Source of the DNA: Bacilli bacterium
Lineage (GTDB): Bacteria > Bacillota_I > Bacilli_A > RF39 > UBA660
DNA: 31,512 nucleotides
Assembly: GCA_900769635.1 (NCBI GenBank)
Contig: CAAGHJ010000044.1
Location: forward strand, 1-31,512
Reading direction: 5' to 3'
Positions 16,639 to 24,000 of the stretch are shown here, piece after piece (position 1 is the first letter of the stretch; each line of letters opens with the position of its first letter). The translations under genes were made by a program, and so were the position numbers. A model generated the notes under the pieces. That model had not been told where the DNA came from, searched no databases, and saw nothing but the letters and a program-made list of their open reading frames with translations.

Positions 16639-17745
16639 TTATTTATAATTGTCACAATACTCATCATATTTCTTTTTCATAACAGAATCAGAAAATTTAA
16701 TATTAGCATCTTTTCTCATTTTAATTAAAGCCTTGTAGTATAAGTTAGAATCTTTCTTTTCAAGTTGCTTACCAATATCATCAATAACACTGTCTTTTAC
16801 ATCTTCAAGTTTAGGTTTAGCCTTTTGGTCTTTTCTATAAATAATATGATATCCATAAGAACTTTTTACAGGCTTTTTACTATAAGTGTTATTTTCAAGT
16901 GAAAGCATTTCTTTTAAATAAGCCTCATCTAAACTAGCATTATAAGCTTGATATCCAAGATCTTCTTCAGTGATTTTGTCTTTATATTCTTTAACAACAT
17001 CATCCCAAGAAGTGCCATTATCTAGCTTTTTAATTATTTCTTCAGCAAGAGCCTTTGCATCATCATCAGATAAACCATCATCTTTAACCTCAACTAAAAT
17101 ATGTTTAGTATCAGTATCACCGTAAACACTGCTTTCATAATATGATTTAATATCGTCCTCAGAAATCAGTGTCTTAAGATATTCTTTATAATACTTTTGT
17201 CTACGATTATCCAAAGACAAATATTCTAAGAAGGCTTGCTTGTCTTTAAATCCATTATTACTAAGGAATTTTTCCTCATCATATCCATTTTGTTTATACA
17301 TATTAAGCCAATATTCAGACGTTTCTTCAACCTCTGTTTTCATTTCATCAGTTTCTTCATATTTTTTCTCTAAAATAGTTCTATCAATTTTATCAACAAG
17401 AAGTGAAATAGAATAACTGTCTTTCATAGTACTATATAAATCATCAGCTGTAATAACCTCTCCATCAAAACTAACAATAGGTTCAGTTCCATCTTTAAGT
17501 TTAGCAATTCTTTCTGGATAAACAATAAATAAGATAATTAAACCAAGTAATAAACCACCTGCAAACGCAATAATAACTTTTTTTCTTTCATCAATTTTTT
17601 CAACCTTAGCATAAAAACTATTTTTATTATGTTTGCTTTTATTCTTTTCCTTACTACTTTCCCTTTTGATATCTTCTTCTTTTACTGCATCCTTTTTTAA
17701 CTTGTCCTTATCATTCATTTTTTTGTTAGGACTGTTTTTACTCAT
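16639..17745 (-). CDS. prsA: Membrane-anchored parvulin-type peptidyl-prolyl isomerase (PrsA-like)
   Basis: A 368-residue protein. Residues 1-55 are a strongly charged Lys-rich cytoplasmic stretch, followed by a membrane segment (about 57-76) and then the extracellular part. The SurA_N/PrsA-like flanking helical region surrounds a parvulin domain at about 213-305 (TKHILVEV at its start, SSYGYHIIYRK at its end). Usual PrsA proteins are lipoproteins with a signal peptide and lipobox; here both are absent and a transmembrane anchor replaces them, closer to PpiD. It probably folds exported proteins at the outer face of the membrane. ATG 17743-17745 is preceded by AAAGGAG on the reverse strand. 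Confidence 0.8.
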   Translation of the reverse strand: MSKNSPNKKMNDKDKLKKDAVKEEDIKRESSKEKNKSKHNKNSFYAKVEKIDERKKVIIAFAGGLLLGLIILFIVYPERIAKLKDGTEPIVSFDGEVITADDLYSTMKDSYSISLLVDKIDRTILEKKYEETDEMKTEVEETSEYWLNMYKQNGYDEEKFLSNNGFKDKQAFLEYLSLDNRRQKYYKEYLKTLISEDDIKSYYESSVYGDTDTKHILVEVKDDGLSDDDAKALAEEIIKKLDNGTSWDDVVKEYKDKITEEDLGYQAYNASLDEAYLKEMLSLENNTYSKKPVKSSYGYHIIYRKDQKAKPKLEDVKDSVIDDIGKQLEKKDSNLYYKALIKMRKDANIKFSDSVMKKKYDEYCDNYK

Positions 17746-17774
17746 TTTTTAGTCTCCTTTCAATAATCACTATT

Positions 17775-17804
17775 ATCATATCAAAAATTATCACGTGGTG
17801 TCAA
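17775..17804 (-). promoter_or_regulatory. Sigma-A promoter of the parvulin gene
   Basis: On the reverse strand TTGACA (17804-17799), an 18-base spacer and TATGAT (17780-17775) stand about 30 bases upstream of the start. The spacer contains CACGTG, and an AACTA/TAGTT inverted repeat lies just upstream of the -35. Confidence 0.65.
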
Positions 17805-17924
17805 CTAAAATAGTTAAATATCACAAAAATATCATTTTTTTTCAATAAAAAAATAAAAACACTCACACATTTTTACCTTTTTCCATAAAATAATGTGAAA
17901 AGAAAAAAAGGAGGAGTGCATATT

Positions 17925-18005
17925 ATGGGAAATTGTGGATCTTCTGCAGCTATTGTTTTAGTACTATTTATTTTACTAATAATCATACTAGGAGCTTGGA
18001 TATAA
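17925..18005 (+). CDS. 26-residue YjcZ-like membrane micro-protein 1
   Basis: The product MGNCGSSAAIVLVLFILLIIILGAWI is one transmembrane segment behind a short Gly/Cys/Ser head. This is the layout of the YjcZ-type small proteins often annotated as sporulation proteins. The start is well supported by AAAGGAGGAG about 10 bases upstream of ATG 17925. It is followed 20 bases later by a second gene of the same type. Nothing in the window shows that this organism sporulates, so the role is open. Confidence 0.7.
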   Translation: MGNCGSSAAIVLVLFILLIIILGAWI

Positions 18006-18025
18006 ATAAATAAGGAGGTGAAGAA

Positions 18026-18127
18026 ATGACAACCAATAATTCTTGTGGATGTGGAAACGGATTTCTAATAGTTGTTGTTTTATACATTCTATTAGCAATA
18101 ATCTTAGGTTCATGCTTTTTTGCATAA
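18026..18127 (+). CDS. 33-residue YjcZ-like membrane micro-protein 2
   Basis: The head MTTNNSCGCGNG is followed by a single hydrophobic segment FLIVVVLYILLAIILGS and the tail CFFA. It has three Cys, two of them in the head. It shares the G-rich head plus one membrane segment with the preceding micro-protein and belongs to the same YjcZ-like class. AAGGAGGTG lies 8 bases before ATG 18026. A compact terminator follows, so the two genes form one short transcript. Confidence 0.7.
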   Translation: MTTNNSCGCGNGFLIVVVLYILLAIILGSCFFA

Positions 18128-18133
18128 ACAGGT

Positions 18134-18161
18134 GCTATCTATAAAATAGATAGCTCTTTCT
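18134..18161 (+). terminator. Terminator after the twin micro-proteins
   Basis: GCTATCTAT (18134-18142), AAA loop, ATAGATAGC (18146-18154), then TCTTTCT. It is a perfect 9-bp stem with a modest T tract. Confidence 0.75.
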
Positions 18162-18183
18162 ATATTATTATCCCATAAAATAC

Positions 18184-18212
18184 TTGCAATTTAAACCCAA
18201 GTTTATTATAAT
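18184..18212 (+). promoter_or_regulatory. Sigma-A promoter of the trpS operon
   Basis: TTGCAA (18184-18189), a 17-base spacer and TATAAT (18207-18212). The TTG at 18184 is part of the -35 and so is not the trpS start. The leader before ATG 18235 is only about 15 bases long, so there is no room for a T-box. Confidence 0.8.
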
Positions 18213-18234
18213 ATATATAGAAAGAAGTGGTATA

Positions 18235-19215
18235 ATGAAGAAAATATTAACAGGTTTACAACCAACTGGAGTTATTACCTTAGGTAACTATATAGGGTCA
18301 ATTAAACAAATGGTAGAGAATCAAGATAAATATGATTCATATATGTTTGTAGCAGATATGCATGCAATAACAGTTCCTCAGGATCCAAAACTATTACACA
18401 AAAGAATAAGAGAACTATTAGCTCTTTATTTAGCTTGTGGTATAGATCCAACAAAAAACAAAATATTTTTACAATCAGAAAACGAATATCATGCCAATGT
18501 ATCTTGGATGTTAGAATGCAACACATATTACGGTGAATTATCAAGGATGACTCAATTTAAAGATAAAAGCCTTAAAAATGTAAACTTTACAAGCGGTCTA
18601 TTAACTTATCCAATTTTAATGGCTGCGGATATTTTAATATACGATATAGATTACGTTCCTGTCGGTAAAGATCAAAAACAACATGTCGAACTTGCTAGAG
18701 ATATTGCCGAAAGATTTAATAAGAAGTATGGTGAAATCTTTAAAAAACCCGAAGCAATGATATCAGAAAATGTTAGACAAATAAACGATTTACAAGATCC
18801 AACAAAAAAAATGAGCAAATCATCTGAAAACACCAAAGGAACAATCTTTCTTCTTGATGATATCGAAGTTACCAAAAAGAAAATAATGTCTGCTACAACC
18901 GATAGCGAATCAATTATAAAATATGACCCTGAAAATAAACCAGGTATATCAAATTTAATAAACATATATATATCCCTAACAGGTAAGACAACTGAAGAAG
19001 TAGAAAAAAAATATAAAAATAAAAATTATGGCCAATTCAAAAAAGACTTAGCACGCATTGTCGAAACACAGATAAAAGAGATCCAAAACAAATATTATAA
19101 AATAATTGAAAACAATGAAATAGACAAAATCCTTGATGAAGGTATTACTTTTACAAGAAAAATAGCCAAAGAAAAGTATGAATTAATGAAACAAAAAATG
19201 GGGTTGTATAGATAA
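18235..19215 (+). CDS. trpS: Tryptophanyl-tRNA synthetase
   Basis: A 326-residue class I aminoacyl-tRNA synthetase that charges tRNA-Trp. The start TGLQPTGVITLGNYIG carries the PTG and HIGH-equivalent GNYIG motifs (residues 6-21), and KMSKS lies at about 192-196. MAADILIYDIDYVPVGKDQKQHVELARDIA is the family-typical tryptophan-binding region. The length matches the usual ~330 residues. ATG 18235 is chosen because the promoter occupies the sequence upstream. It is the first gene of a tight operon with yqeG (1-base gap). Confidence 0.95.
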   Translation: MKKILTGLQPTGVITLGNYIGSIKQMVENQDKYDSYMFVADMHAITVPQDPKLLHKRIRELLALYLACGIDPTKNKIFLQSENEYHANVSWMLECNTYYGELSRMTQFKDKSLKNVNFTSGLLTYPILMAADILIYDIDYVPVGKDQKQHVELARDIAERFNKKYGEIFKKPEAMISENVRQINDLQDPTKKMSKSSENTKGTIFLLDDIEVTKKKIMSATTDSESIIKYDPENKPGISNLINIYISLTGKTTEEVEKKYKNKNYGQFKKDLARIVETQIKEIQNKYYKIIENNEIDKILDEGITFTRKIAKEKYELMKQKMGLYR

Positions 19216-19216
19216 T

Positions 19217-19738
19217 ATGGATAAACTAATACCAGATATGTATCAAAAAAGCATTTACCATATAGATTATGAAAAGCTAAAATCCGATGGTATAAAATGC
19301 TTACTTTTTGATTTAGATAATACGTGCGTGCCAACTAAAGAAAAAAATCCCAACAAAAAATTAATTGAGCAGTTCGATAAATTAAAAGACTTAGGTTTTA
19401 AAGTAATAATCTTTTCCAATGCCGGAAAAAAAAGATTAAAACCATTTAAAAAAACTTTGGACGTAGACTGTTCATATTCAAGTAGAAAACCACTAAGAGG
19501 AAAATTCAATAAAATAATGAAGAAATTTGGCTATGATTTATCAGAAACAGCAATAATAGGGGATCAAATATTTACTGATATTTTAGGAGGCAACAAAGTT
19601 GGTATAAAAACAATTCTAATAAATCCAATGTCATCATACGACTTACCAATAACTAAAATATCAAGGATGCTCGAAAGAAAAGTAATGAAAAAAATGTCAA
19701 AAAAAGGAATACTAACGAAAGGCAAATACTATGAATAA
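19217..19738 (+). CDS. yqeG: YqeG-family HAD phosphatase
   Basis: A 173-residue HAD-superfamily (IIIA) phosphatase. Motif I is DLDNT (32-36), motif II the FSNA segment, the Lys of motif III lies in the SSRKPLRGK region, and motif IV is GDQIFTD. YqeG is regularly found upstream of yqeH in Firmicutes, as here; its substrate is not established. It starts one base after trpS and overlaps yqeH by 8 bases. The C-terminal Lys/Met-rich tail is basic. Confidence 0.9.
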   Translation: MDKLIPDMYQKSIYHIDYEKLKSDGIKCLLFDLDNTCVPTKEKNPNKKLIEQFDKLKDLGFKVIIFSNAGKKRLKPFKKTLDVDCSYSSRKPLRGKFNKIMKKFGYDLSETAIIGDQIFTDILGGNKVGIKTILINPMSSYDLPITKISRMLERKVMKKMSKKGILTKGKYYE

Positions 19739-20711
19739 AAAGTGTCAAGGATGCGGAATAATTTTACAAACGAAAGATCCAAACAAAGAAGGATATACAA
19801 CGAATATAGAAAACAAAGTCTGTATCCGTTGCTTTCGTTTAAAAAATTATGGCGAATACAAAATTACCCAAAGAACAAATATAGACTACAAAAAAATATT
19901 ATCAAAAATTACTGATGAAGATTTAGTAATATATGTTACCAGTATTTTAAATTTAGAAACAAAATACTTGCAGAATTTTAAAAATTGTATCTTAGTTGTA
20001 ACAAAATTAGATATATTACCAAAATCATTAAAAGAAAATAAACTAAAAACAAAAATAGCTCTATTAAAAAATTATAACAATATTAAAGACATTATACTAG
20101 TAAGTAGCATTAATAATTACAACATAGATAATCTCTTTAATACCATAAAAAAATACAAAATAAAAAATAACTATTTTGTCGGAGCAACAAACTCTGGAAA
20201 AAGCACTCTTATAAATAAATTAATAAATAATTATACTGACAAAAACATAATTGTAACAACAAGTGCCTATCCATCTACTACATTAGATACAATAAATATT
20301 GAATTAGAAGGAATAAATATTATAGACACTCCAGGACTTTTAAATGAAGGTAGTGTCATTAACAAAATCACCGAAAAACAAATAAAAACAATCAATCCCA
20401 AAAAAGAAATAAAACCCCGAACCTATCAAATAAAAAAAGAAGGAACCCTTGTAATAGATGATATAGCTAGAATAAACTATAAAACCAGTGAGGGCAGTAT
20501 GATTATCTATATAGCAAATGAAGTACCAATAATAAGAGTAGGGGAGACCAATCCCAGATTAAAAAATTATCCCCCCCAAAAAATATCCGTAAAAAAAGGT
20601 GAAGACTTAGTAATAGAAGACCTCTGTTTCATAAAATTCACTCAAAATACCGAATTAAATATTAATATTGATAAAGAAATAAAAATACAAACAAGAAAAA
20701 CAATAATATAG
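19731..20711 (+). CDS. yqeH: YqeH ribosome-biogenesis GTPase (circularly permuted)
   Basis: A 326-residue protein. A zinc site (C5, C8, C31, C34) at the N-terminus is followed by GTPase motifs in permuted order: VTKLD (G4), then the G1 loop GATNSGKST (about 150-158), then DTPG (G3, about 199). In Bacillus YqeH is needed for assembly of the small ribosomal subunit. The protein is somewhat shorter than the usual ~366 residues. It overlaps yqeG by 8 bases and is followed 9 bases later by the MgtC gene. Confidence 0.92.
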   Translation: MNKKCQGCGIILQTKDPNKEGYTTNIENKVCIRCFRLKNYGEYKITQRTNIDYKKILSKITDEDLVIYVTSILNLETKYLQNFKNCILVVTKLDILPKSLKENKLKTKIALLKNYNNIKDIILVSSINNYNIDNLFNTIKKYKIKNNYFVGATNSGKSTLINKLINNYTDKNIIVTTSAYPSTTLDTINIELEGINIIDTPGLLNEGSVINKITEKQIKTINPKKEIKPRTYQIKKEGTLVIDDIARINYKTSEGSMIIYIANEVPIIRVGETNPRLKNYPPQKISVKKGEDLVIEDLCFIKFTQNTELNINIDKEIKIQTRKTII

Positions 20712-20720
20712 GAGGAATAA

Positions 20721-21428
20721 ATGGAATATCAAAATTATGTAATATACTTATTTGTCTGCCTTGCACTAAGTTTTGCTGTTGGATTAGAAAGACAATATCG
20801 AAGAAGATTTATAGGCTTAAGAACAACAATATTAGTAGCACTAGGATCATACTTATATGTAAGTACATCATTCCTAATAACAAACGGAGAAGTAGATATG
20901 ACTAGAATTGCTGCCCAAGTAGTAAGTGGAATGGGTTTCCTAGGAGCCGGAGTAATAATCAAAGACGGAGTCAAAGTAAGAGGCTTAACAACTGCTGCTA
21001 CATTATGGTGTGATGCAGCAATCGGTGTTCTATGTGCCGGAGGCTTTATAAAAGAAGCCGTAGCCGGAACCTTTGCTATCCTATTCGCAAATGTAATTCT
21101 AAGATATATAAATAGTATAGTAAATAAACAAGCCGAAAATCACCATATCACCGAAAAATACAATATCCAAATAACAGGCCCTAAGGACCAAATCCGAGAA
21201 ATAAAAACATATATGGAACAATTCTATACCAAAGAAAACATAACAGTTTTAAAGATGAATGAAACAAACAATAAACAAACAGAACTAATATATGAAATAA
21301 ACATAATCAAAAATAAAAGCAAAAAATTAGAAAAACAAATATCAAGCATAAACACCAATTACAAAATAGAAAACATAAGCCTAAGTAAACAAACCGAAGA
21401 AGAAAACGAAGATGATGAAGAATTATAA
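20721..21428 (+). CDS. MgtC/SapB family membrane protein
   Basis: A 235-residue protein. The N-terminal ~135 residues have four to five membrane segments and the MgtC hallmarks: FAVGLERQYRRRFIGLRT, then VSGMGFLGAGVIIKDG, then VRGLTTAATLWCDAAIGVLCAGG. A soluble C-terminal domain of about 90 residues is ACT-like in length and ends in an acidic tail (EEENEDDEEL). MgtC relatives affect growth at low magnesium and ATP/F-ATPase control in pathogens; the role in Firmicutes is less clear. AGGAGG precedes ATG 20721. It is the last gene of the trpS operon. Confidence 0.9.
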   Translation: MEYQNYVIYLFVCLALSFAVGLERQYRRRFIGLRTTILVALGSYLYVSTSFLITNGEVDMTRIAAQVVSGMGFLGAGVIIKDGVKVRGLTTAATLWCDAAIGVLCAGGFIKEAVAGTFAILFANVILRYINSIVNKQAENHHITEKYNIQITGPKDQIREIKTYMEQFYTKENITVLKMNETNNKQTELIYEINIIKNKSKKLEKQISSINTNYKIENISLSKQTEEENEDDEEL

Positions 21429-21478
21429 AAATACGTTTATCAAGAAATAATCTATCAAAACGTATTTTTTTTTTATTT
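21427..21478. terminator. Bidirectional terminator between mgtC and the ZnuA-like gene
   Basis: AAAAATACGTTT (21427-21438) pairs with AAACGTATTTTT (21458-21469), with a 19-base loop and a long T run. The stem resembles that of the hairpin at 15746-15798 (AAAAATACGT / ACGTATTTTT). The two converging genes end on either side. Confidence 0.8.
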
Positions 21479-22342
21479 ATAAAGTTCCCTTTTAAAAAGA
21501 TCAATATTATTATTCATAACTGTCAAATAACTTTCATTAGAGTTAGTAACTCCCCCATCAATACTCCTCATAGTATTAATAGTAATAAGTTCAGCCCCAT
21601 AATCCTTAATAAGCTCATTAACCGTATCATTAGAAGAAGTACCACTAGAATAAATATATTTAACCTTTCCACTTTCTAATAACTTCTTAACCTCATTAAT
21701 AGTAGGAGTAGTAAGACTATCATTATCCTCCAAAGAAATAATATTCAAATCATACTTCTCTAAAAACTTAAATACATCATTATCAACCACTATAGTGTCA
21801 TAAGCCGAATACTTAACCATTTCCTTAAAACTAGCATCTAAACTAGATAATTCATATTGCAGTTTTTCAAAATTCGTATCAATACTTTGTGTAAGATAAG
21901 GATTAGTAATATACTCAGCTAAGCCATTCTTAACATTCTTCGCCATCATAAGATAATTATAAGGATTAAGCCAAAGCTGTTCCACACCATCCTCATAATT
22001 CATACCCATACCAACATCAATCATTTTAAGCTGATGATTTCTATTGATCATTTCCACTGCATAAGCTCTCTCATTATCTAAACTATTAAAAACAAACAAA
22101 TCACTTCTACTATACTCATTAAGTTTCTTCTCACTAAGCTTATAATCATCAATATTAACCCCATTAGGGTAAATACTATAAACATTAGCATTATCCCCAT
22201 ATAAATACTTTATCAAGTAATTAATAGGATAAATTGTCGTATAAATATCAATATTCTCCATCATATCCTTTTTTAAAAAATTACATCCACTAAGACAAAT
22301 AACAACCACAAATCCCAACATATATTTAATCAATTTTCTCAT
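21473..22342 (-). CDS. ZnuA-like metal-binding-type lipoprotein with altered ligands
   Basis: A 289-residue lipoprotein (lipobox LSGC, lipidated C20) with the fold signs of cluster A-I/ZnuA-type substrate-binding proteins: IYTTIYPINYLI at the start, YPNGVNIDDY, LWLNPYN and FLEKYDL. The three His ligands of this family appear replaced: the GxxPH position reads D65, the HvWLDP position reads Q122, and the H(D/P)AF position reads N188. It may therefore bind another ligand, or bind metal through acidic residues. No permease or ATPase gene is adjacent. It starts at ATG 22342 with GAGGGT upstream and overlaps yidD by 17 bases, so the two are co-transcribed. Confidence 0.7.
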   Translation of the reverse strand: MRKLIKYMLGFVVVICLSGCNFLKKDMMENIDIYTTIYPINYLIKYLYGDNANVYSIYPNGVNIDDYKLSEKKLNEYSRSDLFVFNSLDNERAYAVEMINRNHQLKMIDVGMGMNYEDGVEQLWLNPYNYLMMAKNVKNGLAEYITNPYLTQSIDTNFEKLQYELSSLDASFKEMVKYSAYDTIVVDNDVFKFLEKYDLNIISLEDNDSLTTPTINEVKKLLESGKVKYIYSSGTSSNDTVNELIKDYGAELITINTMRSIDGGVTNSNESYLTVMNNNIDLFKRELYK

Positions 22343-22562
22343 TTTTTACCCTCTTTTCCGGTACCGGATCATAACCATACTCCCCAAAAGGATGACATCT
22401 AAGAATCCTCTTCAAACTAATTACACTTCCCCTAAACGCTCCAAACCTTTCTATCGCGGTAAGAGCATATAAAGAGCATGAAGGTGTAAATCGGCAATAA
22501 CTATGAAATTTCCCCGGTATCTTTCTATATAATAAAATAATTCTAATAAGTAACTTTTTCAT
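22326..22562 (-). CDS. yidD: YidD membrane protein insertion efficiency factor
   Basis: A 78-residue protein with the YidD hallmarks: an N-terminal amphipathic helix (KKLLIRIILLYRK), CRFTPSCSLYA, then GSVISLKRILRCHPFG and the YGYDPVP end. It assists YidC-dependent membrane insertion; the three Cys are family-typical. In many Firmicutes yidD lies near rnpA and yidC, but here it is beside rnc and a lipoprotein gene. The ATG at 22560-22562 has no visible Shine-Dalgarno sequence and follows its promoter closely. Confidence 0.92.
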   Translation of the reverse strand: MKKLLIRIILLYRKIPGKFHSYCRFTPSCSLYALTAIERFGAFRGSVISLKRILRCHPFGEYGYDPVPEKRVKNEKID

Positions 22563-22577
22563 ACTATCACATATATT

Positions 22578-22606
22578 ATTTTACATTAATTTTAGAACTT
22601 TGTAAA
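22578..22606 (-). promoter_or_regulatory. Sigma-A promoter of yidD with a very short leader
   Basis: On the reverse strand TTTACA (22606-22601), a 17-base spacer and TAAAAT (22583-22578). Transcription would start near 22571, leaving only about 9 bases before the ATG and no Shine-Dalgarno. Confidence 0.6.
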
Positions 22607-22612
22607 TAAGTA

Positions 22613-22641
22613 TTTATAAAATTCAAAAAAAATGTTATAAT
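22613..22641 (+). promoter_or_regulatory. Extended -10 promoter of rnc with a very short leader
   Basis: TTTATA (22613-22618), a 17-base spacer and TATAAT (22636-22641) preceded by TG at 22633-22634. The likely start near 22648 leaves about 10 bases before ATG 22659. Confidence 0.7.
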
Positions 22642-22658
22642 GTAGTAGGGCGATAATA

Positions 22659-23312
22659 ATGAAAATATTCAAAAAACTAAAAATAGAACCAGAAAATATC
22701 AATTTATACTATAAAGCATTTACACACACATCATTTAGCAACGAAAATCCATCTTATGAAAGTTATGAAAGATTAGAGTTCCTCGGAGATGCTGTACTCG
22801 AATTAATAGTAAGTGAATACTTGTATAAGGAAAGACATCTTGAAGAAGGAGAAATGACAAAAAAAAGAGCCAGTTTGGTATGTGAAAACGCACTTGCACG
22901 CTTTGCATCAGATCTAAAATTTGCCGAAGATATCAAACTAGGAAGTGGCGAAATATCTGCTAATAATACTATTTTAGCCGATGTATTTGAAGCCTTCATA
23001 GCAGCTCTTTACCTAGATAAAGGCTATGATTATACCAGAGAAATAGTCCTATCAATCATTGTTAAATACGATAAACAAGGCATAGATTTCCTTAAAGATT
23101 ATAAATCAACACTTCAAGAACTGGTCCAAACCGACAAAAAAAGTGTCCATTACTCTATTGTTAATGAGAAAGGGCCAGCCCACAATAAGACATTTACTTG
23201 CGAAGTAAAAGTAGGTAATATTGTGATGGGAAGAGGCGTAGGAAGTAGTAAAAAAGCCGCTGAACAGGAAGCTGCCCGCGTTGCCTTAGCCAAGTGTGCT
23301 AAACACAAATAG
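22659..23312 (+). CDS. rnc: Ribonuclease III
   Basis: A 217-residue double-strand-specific endoribonuclease for rRNA processing and RNA turnover. The signature ERLEFLGDAV (37-46) carries E40 and D44, and ADVFEA supplies D108 and E111, the four magnesium-binding acids. A double-stranded RNA-binding domain fills about 150-217 (LQELVQ, YSIVNEKGPAHNKTFTCEV, GSSKKAAEQEAA). ATG 22659 has only a weak AGGG upstream. It is transcribed divergently from yidD. The commonly adjacent smc/ftsY genes are not here; a terminator follows. Confidence 0.96.
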   Translation: MKIFKKLKIEPENINLYYKAFTHTSFSNENPSYESYERLEFLGDAVLELIVSEYLYKERHLEEGEMTKKRASLVCENALARFASDLKFAEDIKLGSGEISANNTILADVFEAFIAALYLDKGYDYTREIVLSIIVKYDKQGIDFLKDYKSTLQELVQTDKKSVHYSIVNEKGPAHNKTFTCEVKVGNIVMGRGVGSSKKAAEQEAARVALAKCAKHK

Positions 23313-23338
23313 AGGAAATTTATCCTTTATTTTTTTTA
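23307..23338 (+). terminator. Rho-independent terminator of rnc
   Basis: AAATAGAGGA (23307-23316) pairs with TCCTTTATTT (23323-23332) with one G-U pair and a 6-base loop, followed by a T run. The stem begins before the stop codon. Confidence 0.8.
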
Positions 23339-23872
23339 TTTGGTCGGCTATTTCCAAAAAGAAATATGTAGTAGAAAATACGTATAATTTATGCCAAAAT
23401 TAATCTAAGCCGAACGCAAATACATAGTTAATTTTAGGAATTATAAATTACATTTTTAATAAATTATCCACAAATTACTTGTATAAACCTACCTAGTAAC
23501 CTCAAAAAAACTCAAAATCACAAAATTATTACCAATAAATAAAGTAAAATATCGTTCCAAAATTACAATTTAAAACTCCCAAAATTTATTTTTTAAGCCA
23601 CCTTTATGGCTTTTTTTATTTATAAATCATACAAAATTTTTATATATTTAACACCCAAAAAATCTCTCAAAAATGCCAAAAAAATCTCTAAATTTAAATT
23701 TACAAGCATTATTAAAAATCATTTATTTGTCAAAAAAATAACTTTAAAATCATACTAATTCAAATATAATTTACACCCCAAAACCACATTTATTTTATTT
23801 AAACTCCTCCCCAAAAATCACCCAAAAAGTACTCTAAATTATCCAAATTAAAAAAATATAAAAAAATCACGA
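23339..23872. other. Non-coding AT-rich region between rnc and the bacteriocin operon
   Basis: No credible gene is present. Visible elements are an inverted pair TCGGCT (23344-23349) / AGCCGA (23408-23413), enclosing a small TATTTC/GAAATA hairpin; an unpaired TATAAT (23383-23388) without a good -35; one perfect DnaA-box-like TTATCCACA (23464-23472); and an orphan terminator (23595-23618). A small RNA ending at that terminator is possible. Confidence 0.5.
23595..23618 (+). terminator. Orphan rho-independent terminator
   Basis: AAGCCA (23595-23600), CCTTTA loop, TGGCTT (23607-23612) then a run of T to about 23617. Form and T tract are canonical. The upstream gene rnc already has its own terminator nearly 290 bases earlier, so this one ends an unidentified transcript. 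Confidence 0.75.
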
Positions 23873-23923
23873 TGTTACCTACACGGTAACAAATTTGACA
23901 CTTTTAAGTGTAAAGTTTTAAAA
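23873..23923 (+). promoter_or_regulatory. Operator-like palindromes and promoter of the bacteriocin operon
   Basis: TGTTACC (23873-23879) - TACAC - GGTAACA (23885-23891) is a perfect 7-bp interrupted palindrome just upstream of a consensus -35 TTGACA (23895-23900). A second inverted repeat, ACACT-TTTA-AGTGT (23899-23912), lies in the promoter spacer. The -10 is weak (about TTTAAA, 23917-23922), which fits a promoter needing an activator or held by a repressor. Confidence 0.6.
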
Positions 23924-24000
23924 AAAATGAAGAAATTTAGCCTCCGAGGGGGGAATTTTTGAATTTTTTGGGAATAATAATAATAGAGGAGGTCGGAAGG

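Noticed and set aside
18162..18234. T-box riboswitch before trpS
   Set aside because: The promoter at 18184-18212 leaves a leader of only about 15 bases, far too short.
23464..23472. Perfect DnaA box TTATCCACA as sign of a replication origin
   Set aside because: Only one exact box is present (a weaker TTATCCAAA occurs near 23838), there is no dnaA/dnaN nearby, and a single nonamer can arise by chance in AT-rich DNA.
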